In this document: positions 22,951 through 34,016 of the stretch, one piece after another
Position numbering within the stretch: position 1 is the first letter of the stretch
Layout: every line of letters starts with the position of its first letter
Source: Rotaria sp. Silwood1
Taxonomy: Eukaryota; Rotifera; Eurotatoria; Philodinida; Philodinidae
NCBI GenBank assembly: GCA_905250075.1
Contig: CAJNOP010000680.1
Coordinates: forward strand, 1-64,000
Direction: 5' to 3'
DNA length: 64,000 nucleotides
The notes under the pieces: generated by a model
What the model was told of the DNA's origin: nothing
Databases searched by the model: none
Seen by the model: only the letters and a program-made list of their open reading frames with translations
Position numbers and translations under genes: made by a program

Positions 22951-25900
22951 GCAACAGCAGCAACAACAAATGGTTGCTATTAATATTAATGGTAATCAAA
23001 CTTTAATACCATTAAGTATGTTTACAAAACTTTTACAACAAAAATATTCATCAACACAACAATCAACAAGTGTAAAGATAAAAAAATTAGTTTTTTTTTT
23101 AAATTTTTATTTAATTTAAATTTTTTTAAAAGACTTCAACAACTGTTACACAACAAGTTGCACCAACACAAATTATACAAAATGGTTCAACAACTCAAAA
23201 TAGTAAATAAATTCTTTTTTTTTGTCTCAAGAAAATTGAGAGTTTTTAAATATATATAATAAAACTAACCATATAAATGATCCTAGAATGTAACTATTAG
23301 TATTAAAGTACCTTGTAAATATATATATATGTTTCGAACAATGTAATTATTCAACCATGTATATCAAGGATAATTCTATTGTTTGGAAGTTCATGAGGTA
23401 TGGTAAGAAAAAAGAAAAATCCTATCTTATATTTGATAATATAATAAAGAGATAATGTGTATGAATTTAGTTTTATTTTAAGTAAGGAAATTTTTTTTTG
23501 TGTTTGTTTTATTAGGTATTATTCAACCAAATCCTTCATCTAATCAATCATCGATACCAACAACACTTCGAGTTGTTCGTCCAACAACAACTAGTAGTCC
23601 AACATCCAAGTATTAGATTTTTTAATATTATTATTATTATTTTCTTTTTTTGTTTTTTTGTAGTTTAATGATGATGACCACAGGACAACGATTATCAACT
23701 CCTATTTTATCTAAACCTCAAACCGGTAATATAATTGTACAAGTAACAAATAATGATAATATACAATCAAAAATAAGTGATAAAAGTAAAATAATAAAAT
23801 TTAAAAAAAAAAAATATTATTTTTTAATTTAATTATTCTATTTCTAATAGATTTATCTGTATCAACAAACAGTGATCTAACAACTCAATTAATGAATGAT
23901 CTTCAAGCAAATGGTAAAGGTAAACTTTTTTGTAATTTTTTTTTGTATCAAAATTTTACAAAAAAAAAAAATAATTCATAATTAGATCCAGAAAAACAAA
24001 TCACTTTAATTGATACATATTTATCACGTATGCATTCAACAACAGAAAAAGATCGTGAATTTTCAACACGTATTATACGTTATCGTGAAACATTATCACA
24101 ATCAGTTGAACAAGCACGAATTAATGGTCAACATCGACAACGTTTACTTGATCAATCGACAACACTTAATACATTATTATCAAATCCATCAATAATTAAA
24201 CGTGAAACATCAACTATAACAACACAACAAAAATCAAATGGTACAACACTTATACAATTACCACTTGCTAAACAAGATGAATTATTAAATGCTGTATTAA
24301 AAAAACTTCGTCATGTTAATTTACTTGATTTACAAGTAAAAAAACAAAAAATTTATATTGAAAAATTTTAATGATTTTTAGTTTAATTAAAATTTTTTAT
24401 TAGACTCAAGGTATTTTACCTATGGAATTAACATTTGAACAAAAACTTCAAATACAAAAATTAGATATGCAAATAGCTGCTTTACCTATTGATAAACAAC
24501 AACAATTTTCTAGAGGACAAAGAGAATTAGTACCAAAATATTTAGCAAAAAATGCAGCAACTGGATTAAATACAACTACAACATTAACTGTGGTATGTTT
24601 TAATTTAAAATCTTACAATACCGTACCAAAAAAGGTTTCGAATTCGTTGCAATTCTCTGAACCATTTTAGGTTCGGTACAGATCACTACGAAAAACTTGA
24701 AAAAGTGTCCTGAATCAATGACAATCAATTTTAGTCACCCAAACTTTTGTACGAAATCTTTTGAGGGTTTCGTATTGTCTTCCTAAATGGTTCCGTAATC
24801 ATACAAATTTTTTTGCAGCGTACCGAACCATTTACGAAGACAATACGAAACTCTCAATAAGGTTTCGTACAAAACTTTGGGTGACTAAAATTGATTGTCA
24901 TTGACTCAGGACACTTTTTCAAGATTTTCGTAGTGGTCTGTACCGAACCTAAAATGGTTCAGAGAATTGCAACGAATTCGAAACCTTTTTTTCAGTGTAA
25001 ATGACAAAAATTTTTGAAGATTTCCGTCATTCTCTATTCGAAAATCTTTTTCGATTTTTTTCGGTCACATCTTCAAGATCTCTTGAAAAATCTTCAATGT
25101 AGTCCAATAGATTTGTTTTTTTGTTTGAAAGTACCCGTAAAACTGCAGTACCTATGAGAGCCACTTTTGTTTTTATTATTATATACAGACCTTTATATAT
25201 AATTAGAATGCCATTTTTGAAGAGGTTCTCTGAGTCATTGAACTTTCGCTCGCTTTCTTTTTCCCTTAAAAAAAAAAGGACTCTCTGTATTCTGACATGC
25301 TCTTTTAAACCAAAAAGAAAAAACATATTAAATGTATAGACTGCAGACCACAGAGCAAATTTTGAATTCGAATGTTTCTAGTCTTAGATCGAATTTTGAG
25401 GGAAGAGGAGTCTTATGACAATTGATTAGAATGAGAATGAGAATTTTTTTACTATTACTCCTCTAGCAACTTTAATTGTAAATGATATTACAAAGTAAAA
25501 AAAAAAACCTGTCGTTTTAAAGTAAATTCGCACGTTTAATAGAATAACTAAAACTGTACTATTAAAAATTATTAGAAATATAATATTAAAGATATATGAT
25601 TATAAGAATTATAATTTTAAAATTAAATTTTCTTTTTTTTTTTGTTAAGAATCCTCGAACAAAAATTTTATTAGGTACTCCATCAGCTTCAACAACAATA
25701 TTAAATACACCAAATACAAATGCTACACGTTCTTTACGTATATCAAGTGCTGATTTGTAAGTTTAAATTCTTTTTTTTTTGTTTTGTTATAATTTTTCAA
25801 AAATATAAAATTTTTTCTTTTAGAATCGGTCAACAATTACGTAAAGATCAAGCACATGTATTAAAACCAGATTTTAAATCACGTTTTTTAACACGTGGTG

Positions 25901-26786
25901 ATGCTATAAAACGTTTAACACGTTATCATGTATTTACTAAACCCGCACCACCAACATATGAACCAACAGAGGATGAATGTCGACAATGTAAAAACAAAAA
26001 AAAATGAAAATGAATATTATATAATTTTATTCATATTTATTTCTAGTTGATGAATCATTTGAAATCGAAGCAAAACGTTTATTATCTGCAAGTGAACGTA
26101 TTAATGTATCTATATCACGATATACTATATCGAATGATCAAGTAAATATTATAATCGAAATGTATAAATATCATTAAAAATAATGTTTATAAATTTGTTT
26201 TTTTTTTTGTTATAGTTAAATAATGAAAGTTATGATAAATATTTATTTGAAAAAATGAGACTTGATGATCTTCGTGAACAGTTAGAAATTGAAAAAACTA
26301 ATTATGAAACAAGAAAAAGACGTGCTGTAGATGTTGAAAGTAAAATAATTCTTACTTTTTTTTTTTAAAATTAACAAACAAAAAAAAACAGTACATATTA
26401 CTTTTTTTATTATTTTAGACAGACCAATATCTGTACCTATACTTGAAGAAATATCATCACCATTACCTTCATCTACATATGATTTTCTTTCAAATAGAAC
26501 AAATTATAATCTTGGTGTATCAATGTCGGATGCTGATTATAATGATTTATTTAATAGTGATCCAATAAATGATGAAATAATACGAACAACTGATGAAACA
26601 CAATTAGCAATTAATTCAATTGTTGATTGTGGTGTTATTGAACAACATGAAAATCCTATTGATATATCAGATTCAACAAATTTTTTCTTTGATGATCTTG
26701 ATATTGATAATCATCATCAAGATAATAATCAATCACAAGATGATGAAGCTTCACGTGCCGTCCAAAATTTGCTCGGCTTTTCTTGA
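22439..26786 (+). CDS. BICRA: BICRA/BICRAL (GLTSCR1) homologue, ncBAF chromatin remodeller subunit
   Basis: Fourteen exons close in phase (754 aa): 22439-22473, 22539-22584, 22640-23071, 23133-23202, 23516-23609, 23664-23785, 23851-23919, 23986-24335, 24404-24592, 25650-25756, 25824-25987, 26047-26141, 26216-26339, 26419-26786. The key evidence is the GLTSCR1 domain (about aa 505-620): QLRKDQAHVLKPDFKSRFLT then RGDAIKRLTRYHVF, followed by FDESFEIEAKRLL and a helix (KYLFEKMRLDDLREQLEIEK), parallel to vertebrate LxxDQxxVLxPDYKxxF...DAxxRLLPYHV. In mammals BICRA/BICRAL defines the non-canonical BAF complex with BRD9 and SMARCA4/2. Upstream is Asn/Gln/Thr-rich, with a glutamine run near aa 121-137, as in vertebrate BICRA. 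The start MSQGRSIIDIIQ|DPAALDAFL resembles the helix at the N-terminus of the family. The acidic tail ends ASRAVQNLLGFS. Intron 9 (24593-25649) contains a foldback transposon. Confidence 0.88.
22920..22970 (+). repeat. CAA/CAG repeat encoding polyglutamine
   Basis: A run of CAA codons with a few CAG interruptions, in frame in exon 3 of the BICRA homologue, encodes about 17 consecutive glutamines. The interruptions suggest it is moderately stable. Confidence 0.9.
24613..25000. mobile_element. Foldback (long inverted repeat) MITE in BICRA intron 9
   Basis: Almost the whole 388 bp is two inverted arms. On the left AAAGGTTTCGAATTCGTTGC, CTCTGAACCATTTTAGGTTC and GTCACCCAAACTTTTGTACG recur as reverse complements on the right (GCAACGAATTCGAAACCTTT, GAACCTAAAATGGTTCAGAG, CGTACAAAACTTTGGGTGAC). 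The loop lies around 24795-24825. The ends are TTAC...GTAA. No coding capacity, so it would be moved by a transposase encoded elsewhere. Confidence 0.85.
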
Positions 26787-27571
26787 TGTACAAAAAAACA
26801 AAAAACAAATGATTTTTTTTTTTTTTCTTTGTTGTTCTATTTCTTTAACTTATATTTCTATATTATGGACAACATTTTGTTGTATGCGTGTTTATTTGCT
26901 TGGTTAACCTGGTTTGTTCATTTTCTTTCTTTTTGTCTTTATTATCTTCGCTTAACTATTTTTCTATTACATTTCCCATTCGCGACTGATAGCTCAGGGA
27001 TGTGTATTCTTCTTCTTTTTTCTTCTCTGTGCGTGTGTGTGTGTTCCTTTCTGGTGAACCGTTTAAATCTTTGAAAAGAAGAATAAGAATTCAATATGTT
27101 TTGTTTTTCTTTTCTTTACTCTCTTTTTTTTCTTTTGTCTGTGGTTTTCTTCTTTTTTTTTTTCTTTTTTGCTATACTTATTTGTCTTTTCTGTTTTATC
27201 CTCGTATGATATCCTTGAGTGTTGATAAAACAGAACAGATTCAGTTGATTTTTTTTCAACTAAAAAGAAAAAAATAGAAATATGTTTTACTTTATTTAAT
27301 TTATAAGGATAATTGAGAATAGATTTAATAAAGTTTTTTTTTTCTTTTTTGAGAATGGATCTATTTGAAAAAAAGATCCGAAATTCAAAACAAGAAGTTT
27401 ATCAATAATGAAAAGAAAAAGTGTTATTGTCTTTGGTAATTTTTATAGAATGATGAAAATATTCGGAGAGATAATGAACGTTTGTTATGTTGTTTTCAAC
27501 TGTTAGAATGATTGTTCTGGATTCTTCAAACCGAAAATTTACTTAATAATTTAATTAAAATTTCAAGTTTT
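26787..27571. other. 3' flank of BICRA, pyrimidine-rich, no gene
   Basis: T- and CT-rich sequence with open frames made of Phe, Leu and Ser codons, typical of low-complexity DNA and not of genes. AATAAA-type hexamers occur around 27328. Nothing else seen. Confidence 0.4.
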
Positions 27572-28146
27572 CTAACGAGGGAACCTCTCCAAGTGTTAAT
27601 CATCGATCGGGCTCATAAGTAAGACTCGATGAGACTAGCAGAAGTCCAGAAAGATTTGTCCCCATAGACTGTCCTTCTGGAGTTATGACTGTTTTACTGG
27701 TTTTTCGACCTCTGGCAATGGTATTTATAGAGAAGCCCAACAATAGAATTTTGTTCATAAACAAGTCTCATGGTCACTAGAATGTCCTTAAACATTTCTT
27801 TCTCGAAATATTGAGTTTTCAAGAAGCTCAATTTTTTGACCTTTGTCTTTGAAATATGATCGTTCCGTGAAAATTCAATATCTTGAGAAAGAAACATTCA
27901 TTTTAGCTGAAAATTTTTAGGACATTCTAATAACCATGAGACCTGTTTATGGACAAAATTCTATTGTTGGGCTTCCCTATAAATACCATTGCCAGAGGTC
28001 GAAAAACCAATAAAACGGTCGTAACTCCGGAAGGACAGCCTACGGAGAGAAATCTTTCTGAGCTTCTGCTAATCTCATCGAGTCTTACTTATGGGCAAAA
28101 TATAAGCTCGATCGGTGATTAACACCTGGAGAGATTTCCTCGTAAG
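27572..28146. mobile_element. Foldback MITE with CTAACGAGGGAAC-type ends
   Basis: A 575-bp hairpin with arms of about 250 bp. Left arm begins CTAACGAGGGAACCTCTCCA; the reverse complement of the right end reads CTTACGAGGAAATCTCTCCA. Inside, AGTAAGACTCGATGAGA, TTTTTCGACCTCTGGCAATG and GCCCAACAATAGAATTTTGT occur in both arms in opposite orientation. Arms differ by scattered substitutions, so it is not very young. The loop is about 27815-27865. Its end resembles that of the inner foldback at 42098, so they belong to one family or superfamily. No clear target duplication found. Confidence 0.85.
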
Positions 28147-30125
28147 ACATAAATAATTAATTGAATATTTCAATCAAATGGATTTTATTTTGAAGGCATT
28201 GATTTGAAGTATTAGTCGAAATTTTAATAAATTATCTTGTTAAATGAGAAAAATAGGTGTGAACAGGTTTATCAATCATGTTCAATTTTAATTAAAGATA
28301 AAATTTATTAATAATAATCAATAGTAATTCATTTAAAACAAGAGTCATAAAAATTAGTTTATTTGAAATAATCGATTTGGATTTGTACAAGTCCTTCTTC
28401 ACATGTATTATTCTTATTGAAGACATTTTCTCTCAAAAGTTAATCTTGAATCAAATATATTTAAGAATTATAACACTTTTTAGTATATATTATGGCTCTA
28501 CTGGCAAAACTGGATTATGATATTTTCACGAGATATTCAATAAAGAAAAGGTCAAAAACTAGCTCCGTTAGCAAATGTGACTTCTGTATTTTCACATGTT
28601 CTTTCAAATATATATATATATAGAATGAAAATTCTGTATTATACGATTAAAAAAAGCATCAATAGAGGAAAAAAAAACTTTTCAATAAAATAGCATAGAC
28701 AGATAATCTTAACAAAATGTTCAATAATATTTTAAATCAGTATTGATTCATATAAAATAAAAAATAAAAAACAGCAGACTTATACTTATGCATACATCAA
28801 AGTAAAATGAATGACTATGTCAAGTCATATTATGTATAAACATACTTTGATATATACAATGAATATACTTTGTTCATAGTAGCTAATTGATAAACATAAT
28901 CAATCGAACTATAGTTTTGATTATTGTATTCAATGTGAAAAAATGAAAATCATTGAAGAAAACCTTTCAGCAAATTAATTAAAACATAATCATTAATGAA
29001 TATCTAACTATTTTTTTTACTAGAATAACAGAAAATTAATATAGTCAAAAGCTATTCTTACAGTAACAAATGTTTTTTAATTTTAAATATAAATAAAATA
29101 TTTATATTTCAAATTTTTAGATTATTTTTTTTGTTTAAAGAAGAAAAAAAAAGCATATCTTTACAATATCATCTATAAGTAGTATATCGATTATCGGTAA
29201 GTGATTGTTCATAATCAGTATTTTGTATGTGTCCATTAGGAGAGAAGTTCAATATAATAGAACATTTGTTGAGAGCGATTATCCTTCTGGAAGATATATG
29301 AATGGTTCACATTCATTACTTTGATCTCATGTGTGTTAAACAGGAAATATTATCTGTTTGTGAAACAATCGGTAGTTAGAACATTACAATAATACTAATA
29401 ATAATATCCTCAATAAATTCTTCGTCATTAGTAGTATAGATCAGAGGGTAAATGAGGTCATATTTGCAGCAGTAATGATGATATAATAGATACTGACGAG
29501 AGTCGCCCTTTTGATGATATCAAATACCAAAGTATTATTTAGTATAAATATAGTCACAATCGTTAATAGTGAATAAACTAATCGAAATATTTAGTATTAA
29601 GTTAACATAATAGAATTTTTGTTTTTGTTTTATGAAATAATTTTCTAAAATTTTTGTTCAAAATTTTTATCAAAAACTAATTAGTTATATTCTTCTTAAA
29701 ATGACATAGTATAAAAATTGATTCATATAGAATCTTTATTAAAAAAAAAACATTAATATAATGTTGATTACGTATTGTTATTTTATCAAAACATAAAATA
29801 TTCGTTACTTTTTTTTTTGTTAATGTTTAGCTAAGAGTAAAGAATATTAATAACATTCAATGATTGCATGACTTTTATTTGAAATATGGTTATGAACTTC
29901 GTTTTTTTTTCTTTTTTTGTTTTACATATCTTTTTATGAAAAATTGCTCAAGTCAAGTTAAAAGTACTTGTTCATCAATGTTATAATACATAGATCGACA
30001 ATTGAAAACTATCGATGATGTGTCGATCATTATCATGTGTCCATATACACACACATATATATATGCATGTGTAAGCACTTTACTATGTGTTACACAAGCA
30101 TGTATATATATGTGTATATTGATTG
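28147..30125. other. Intergenic region
   Basis: About 2 kb of AT-rich sequence between the foldback element and the 3' end of the minus-strand membrane-protein gene. TA-rich and ACACAT-type microsatellites lie around 28608-28625 and 30045-30120. No gene seen. Confidence 0.4.
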
Positions 30126-31109
30126 TCAATCGATTTGTGTTATTTTCAATGATGAGATACGTTTATTTTCGAGTGGATTGACATAAACACAAATATTTTC
30201 AAGTCCACCTGTACTTGTATGTCCAGATAGATTACCAACAACCATAGATTTTGTTTCAGATACAATTGTAAAATCTAGATTATCATTTTTTGTATAAGGT
30301 CCAAATGAAAGTAATTCACATTTTCCATCATCTTCTTTATTAATATGTTCACAACGAATAAACCACATACAACAAACAGTTAACCAAAGTATACAAACTG
30401 TTGCAAGACCAATAAGAAATATACCAATAGATTCTTCTGTTTCAAATGATGTTGATGAAAATGATAGAGCATGTAAAGTAATTGTATTTGAGGGATAAGA
30501 TGTTGAATGAATTGATTCATCGATATCAAAATTAGATGATGTTGATAGTCTAAAAATTTTGAAAAAGAAAAACATTAATAATTAATTTATTGATTTCTAT
30601 AATAGTGGCGAAACCAGAATTTTAACGGTGGAGGCGCTCAGCTGGTCGAGCACTAAGTCGGTGGTGGGACTTAGCCCCACCTGGCCACCCCCTGATTACG
30701 CCACTATTCTATAATTGTCATATTACTTTTCAGTGCTTAAAGATGTTTTATTAGATGATGTTAAAGATAAAAATGAACATTGATAAGTAACATCAACATG
30801 ATTAGAATATGAATAATCCTTACAATTCATTTGTACAGATTTAGCATAAAATCGACAAGGTGATCGATTATTAATACAATTATCATGTATTGATTTTGTA
30901 TATAAATTAAAACAATTTTCATTTGAATAATTTAATAATGTTAAAGTTAAATGATTTAAATGATATGGACAACGTATACGATAATATTCATTATCAGTTA
31001 ATAAACGAATATGTCGTAAAACAATAATTGATGAATTTTCTGTATTTAATAAAAATTTTCCATTAATTCGATGAAAAATTAATAATAAGAAAAATACCAT
31101 TGGAATCAT
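30126..31109 (-). CDS. Single-pass membrane protein with possible SUEL-type lectin domain
   Basis: Two exons, 31109-30727 and 30549-30126, give 268 aa. A signal peptide (MIPMVFFLLLIFHRINGK) precedes an extracellular part whose cysteines (IRCPY, NENCFN, NSPC-like NNRSPCRFYAKSVQMNCKDY, VDVTYQC) are spaced like a galactose-binding (SUEL/RBL) lectin, including the closing VxYxC. A Ser/Thr-rich stalk follows, then a membrane span (IGIFLIGLATVCILWLTVCC) and a cytoplasmic tail of about 90 aa containing VYVNPLE. A type I receptor or adhesion protein with short lectin ectodomain, as in EVA-1-like proteins, fits best, but the lectin match is weak and rests on Cys spacing. The 177-bp intron contains a hAT-type MITE. 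Confidence 0.6.
30603..30706. mobile_element. hAT-type MITE with 8-bp target duplication
   Basis: 104 bp bounded by inverted ends TAGTGGCG...CGCCACTA and flanked on both sides by the identical 8-mer TTCTATAA (30595-30602 and 30707-30714). An 8-bp duplication with TAGNG/CAGNG ends is the mark of hAT elements. GC content is far above the surroundings. It sits in the intron of the lectin-like gene. Confidence 0.88.
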
Positions 31110-32240
31110 TATGTGTGTATTTTGTCTTTTTCTTTTTTTTTTCTTTTTAATAGTTAAATATGATAGACGTATATGAACAAAGTGGTAATATGAATATATA
31201 TGTCAAATGTCTCGATCTATTTCTCGCTTTATTTGAAGCATAAAAAAGAAAACGAACGAGAAGAAAGAGAAAAAGAAGAAGAAGAGGAAGGAAAGTAAGA
31301 AAGTACATTAGTTATATGAATGACTTCTGATTTTTTTTTTTTTTTAATAATATTCTCATGAGAAATGCAAGAGAAAGTAATGAACATAAATGTAAGATAA
31401 TTACATAGATACAATTGATAATCAATAATATTATTATTTTTATTTTAATAAAAAAGGAAAAAAAAATAATAAGTAGCTTTCAAAATATGTATGTTGAGTA
31501 TATGGATATAATTTCACAGATGGTAATATACCTTTCTTTTTTGCGTTTTCATGTTAAATGATATGTTCTTTGAAGACAACAAAGAGAATCCGATATCCTT
31601 ATATCGAAAATAGTATTGTTTAATAGGAAAATGAAAAATTTTGAATAATTAAAAATTTCAAAATTTTAAACTATATTATCGAAGAGATAACATAGTTTTG
31701 TATTATTGTAATAATAATGTGATAAAGTTTTGTGAAATACTATTCAAAAAAAAATGAAGTATTGAAATATAGGAGTAAAAATTTGAACTCTTACAGATTG
31801 CAATCAATGCTTGTCTCGTTCTTACGTAAGACCGATTTTTTTTTATTGCATTTCTGGAAGATTAAAAAAAAAACATGTATCTGACAATAGATAGAATAAC
31901 AAAACAATCTTTTATATTTTAATAATGCAAATATTGTACTGATAGTTTTTTAAAATAATATCAGTACGTTTATTCTTCATTTGAATCGAATATGTATAAT
32001 AAATGAATCTAAATACGTTTTATTAAGAAAATAAAATTCATTATAAGTTTACAGCATAAATAACTTTATAATCTGTAAAGTAAAGTTTATTTTAATAATG
32101 TATGTTTTATTTTCCAAATAAGTTAAAATTCTATTCGACTAAGTTTTAATATTTCGAACATGATAAATATCTTTTTTTTTCTAATTTCATCAATTAATAA
32201 ATCATAGATTTTAAATTTATTCTATTGCTATATGAGTATT
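31110..32240. other. Intergenic region
   Basis: AT-rich upstream region of the lectin-like gene with purine-rich (31250-31300) and homopolymer tracts. No gene recognised. Confidence 0.4.
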
Positions 32241-32579
32241 TTACATATAATAACTTAGAACATTGAAATCAGGGCTATTTGATGGACATCTGTGATTATT
32301 TATAAAATGCATGAAATTTTCTTTACACCATATCAATAATTCTTGATGTGTATTGCAACATGATGTTGTCTTATTGACAGATGAAATTATTGTCTGGAAG
32401 TCATTTACCTTGAGATCATATTTGTAGTAAAACCATTTTAAAATATATCTAATCATATAAGAATTCTTTTCTGGATACTTAACCTTTTGGTTTATATCTT
32501 TCTGCTGTCTGTCTGCTTCAACATAAACATATTCTAATGAGAAATATTTTCTGTCAATAAAAATAGAATTATTTTCCAC
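32241..32579 (-). pseudogene. Mariner/Tc1-type transposase remnant
   Basis: A 112-codon frame whose end reads CPSNSPDFNVLSYYM, matching the third catalytic block of mariner-type DDE/D transposases (PPNSPDLNPLDYxxW). Upstream, LLIWCKENFMHFI matches the preceding helix, and INQKVKYPEKNSYMI resembles the segment before the second catalytic Asp. The first two-thirds of a normal ~340-aa transposase and the QDNAxxH block are not recognisable, so it is a dead fragment. No terminal inverted repeats were found nearby. Confidence 0.6.
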
Positions 32580-32847
32580 TGATGAAACACAAAGAAAAAA
32601 GCGATTTGATCATTTATCAACAAGTAATTAAGTTGACAATGTCGAATATACAGAATTTAGTTTATTTTGAAAATCAAAAAAAAAATACATAATTAAAATA
32701 AGATTTATTTTCTAGATGGTAGAATTTTTTATGTTGCATCTAGTAGTAGATTCTGATTTTTTTTAGAGATTAAACTATGAATAAAGAGAAATCAATTCAA
32801 TGGTTTAATATTTTTATTTATGACAAAAAAAAGAAAATCACACATTT

Positions 32848-33912
32848 TCATTCTTCTCCAGTTATTATAGGAGCTAATGGATACATGGTATTTTTCTTTG
32901 TTGTTAATGCTGTTGTATAGGTAACATAACGTTGAAAATCTTGTTCATCATACATAACATTTTGTAAATAAAGTCCATTTATATCAAGAAGTTTATTATT
33001 ATTATTATTATTCAAAGATTTTGATGAATATAATTTTTCTTCAAATTGTTTAAGTGTTAATTTTCCTTGTGCTACATAAATAAGTTCAGTTGTTAAACGT
33101 CGTACCATTTGATAAAGAAAATTTGTACATGTTAATTGTAAACAAAAATTAGTTGAAGATTTTGATTTTAAATTTGAGAATAAACTTGATGGTTCCGATA
33201 ATTTTATATCAACAATACGATGAGTATCTTTTAAAAGATGACGAGCTTCAGGTAATGTAAATGATGAATAATCAATTAAACGATTATGAATAAGTGATAT
33301 AGCTGAATGAAGTAAAGATAAAGATATTGGTGTTGATAAATAAGTACTTAATGGTTGTTCTATAACTGTTATTGATGGATCAGTCTATAAGAAGAAATTT
33401 TTCATCATAAAAAAAACTCAAATAGAATAAATTTCATAAAATAAACTTACAATAAATCGATATAGATATGTACGATGTATAGCAGCTAATTTTGGTTCAA
33501 ATGCATCATGAACAAAACGTGCATCAAGTATACGCATTGTACGATTTGTTTCAATAAGTATACGATTAAGATTAAATTTAAACCATGGAATATTTAATTC
33601 ACCTATACCTAATTTTTGTTTACCTGGTAATTCAAAATCAATTGTCTAATTAAAATAAATAAATATTAATAGATTATCTATTATATATATATATATAATT
33701 AAAATATTTACAGCAGTATTACATAATGAATGTACATTACATTCAGTATATGTTGAAAGTAATATTTTTGGTCGTCGAGCAGGACAAAAACGGAGAATTG
33801 CTTTTTCAAGAATATCTTGAAGAAAATTTGTTGATGATACAGATTTATTTAATGCAGAAAATGTTCCTTTTATACTATATCCTCGATAACATAGATAGAC
33901 AAGGATACGCAT
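32848..33912 (-). CDS. PUSL1: PUSL1-like tRNA pseudouridine synthase (TruA family), active site altered
   Basis: Three exons, 33912-33712, 33645-33451 and 33384-32848, give 310 aa, close to human PUSL1 (303). TruA enzymes convert uridine to pseudouridine in tRNA (positions 38-40 for TruA itself). Family features: an N-terminal YLCYRGYSIKGTFSA like YxGxxFxG; IHRTYLYRFI matching the conserved SRTYLYRL; LPEARHLLKDTHRIVDI; and LTCTNFLYQMVRRLTTELIY, the FLYxxVRRM helix. The catalytic loop, normally SSRTDAGVHALSN, is here STYTECNVHSLCN, so the universal catalytic Asp is Glu (aa 57) and the preceding Arg is Tyr. The frame is otherwise clean, so it may be an inactive but expressed paralogue. It shares a ~100-bp promoter region with the divergent carboxypeptidase gene. 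Confidence 0.85.
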
Positions 33913-34016
33913 TGATATCTAAAAAACAAAACAATATATGTTAATATTTTTTTTTGTATTGTATTATTATTAAAATTTTTTCTTCTTCTTTTTTTTTTAT
34001 ATTATCTTTCTAAGAA
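33913..34016. promoter_or_regulatory. Short bidirectional promoter region
   Basis: Only 104 bp separate the start codons of the divergent PUSL1-like (-) and carboxypeptidase (+) genes, so both must be transcribed from here. The sequence is T-rich with no recognisable TATA box. Confidence 0.5.

Noticed and set aside
26829-27277. Hydrophobic Phe/Leu-rich frames after BICRA
   Set aside because: Low-complexity pyrimidine-rich 3' flank; no splice sites or family match.
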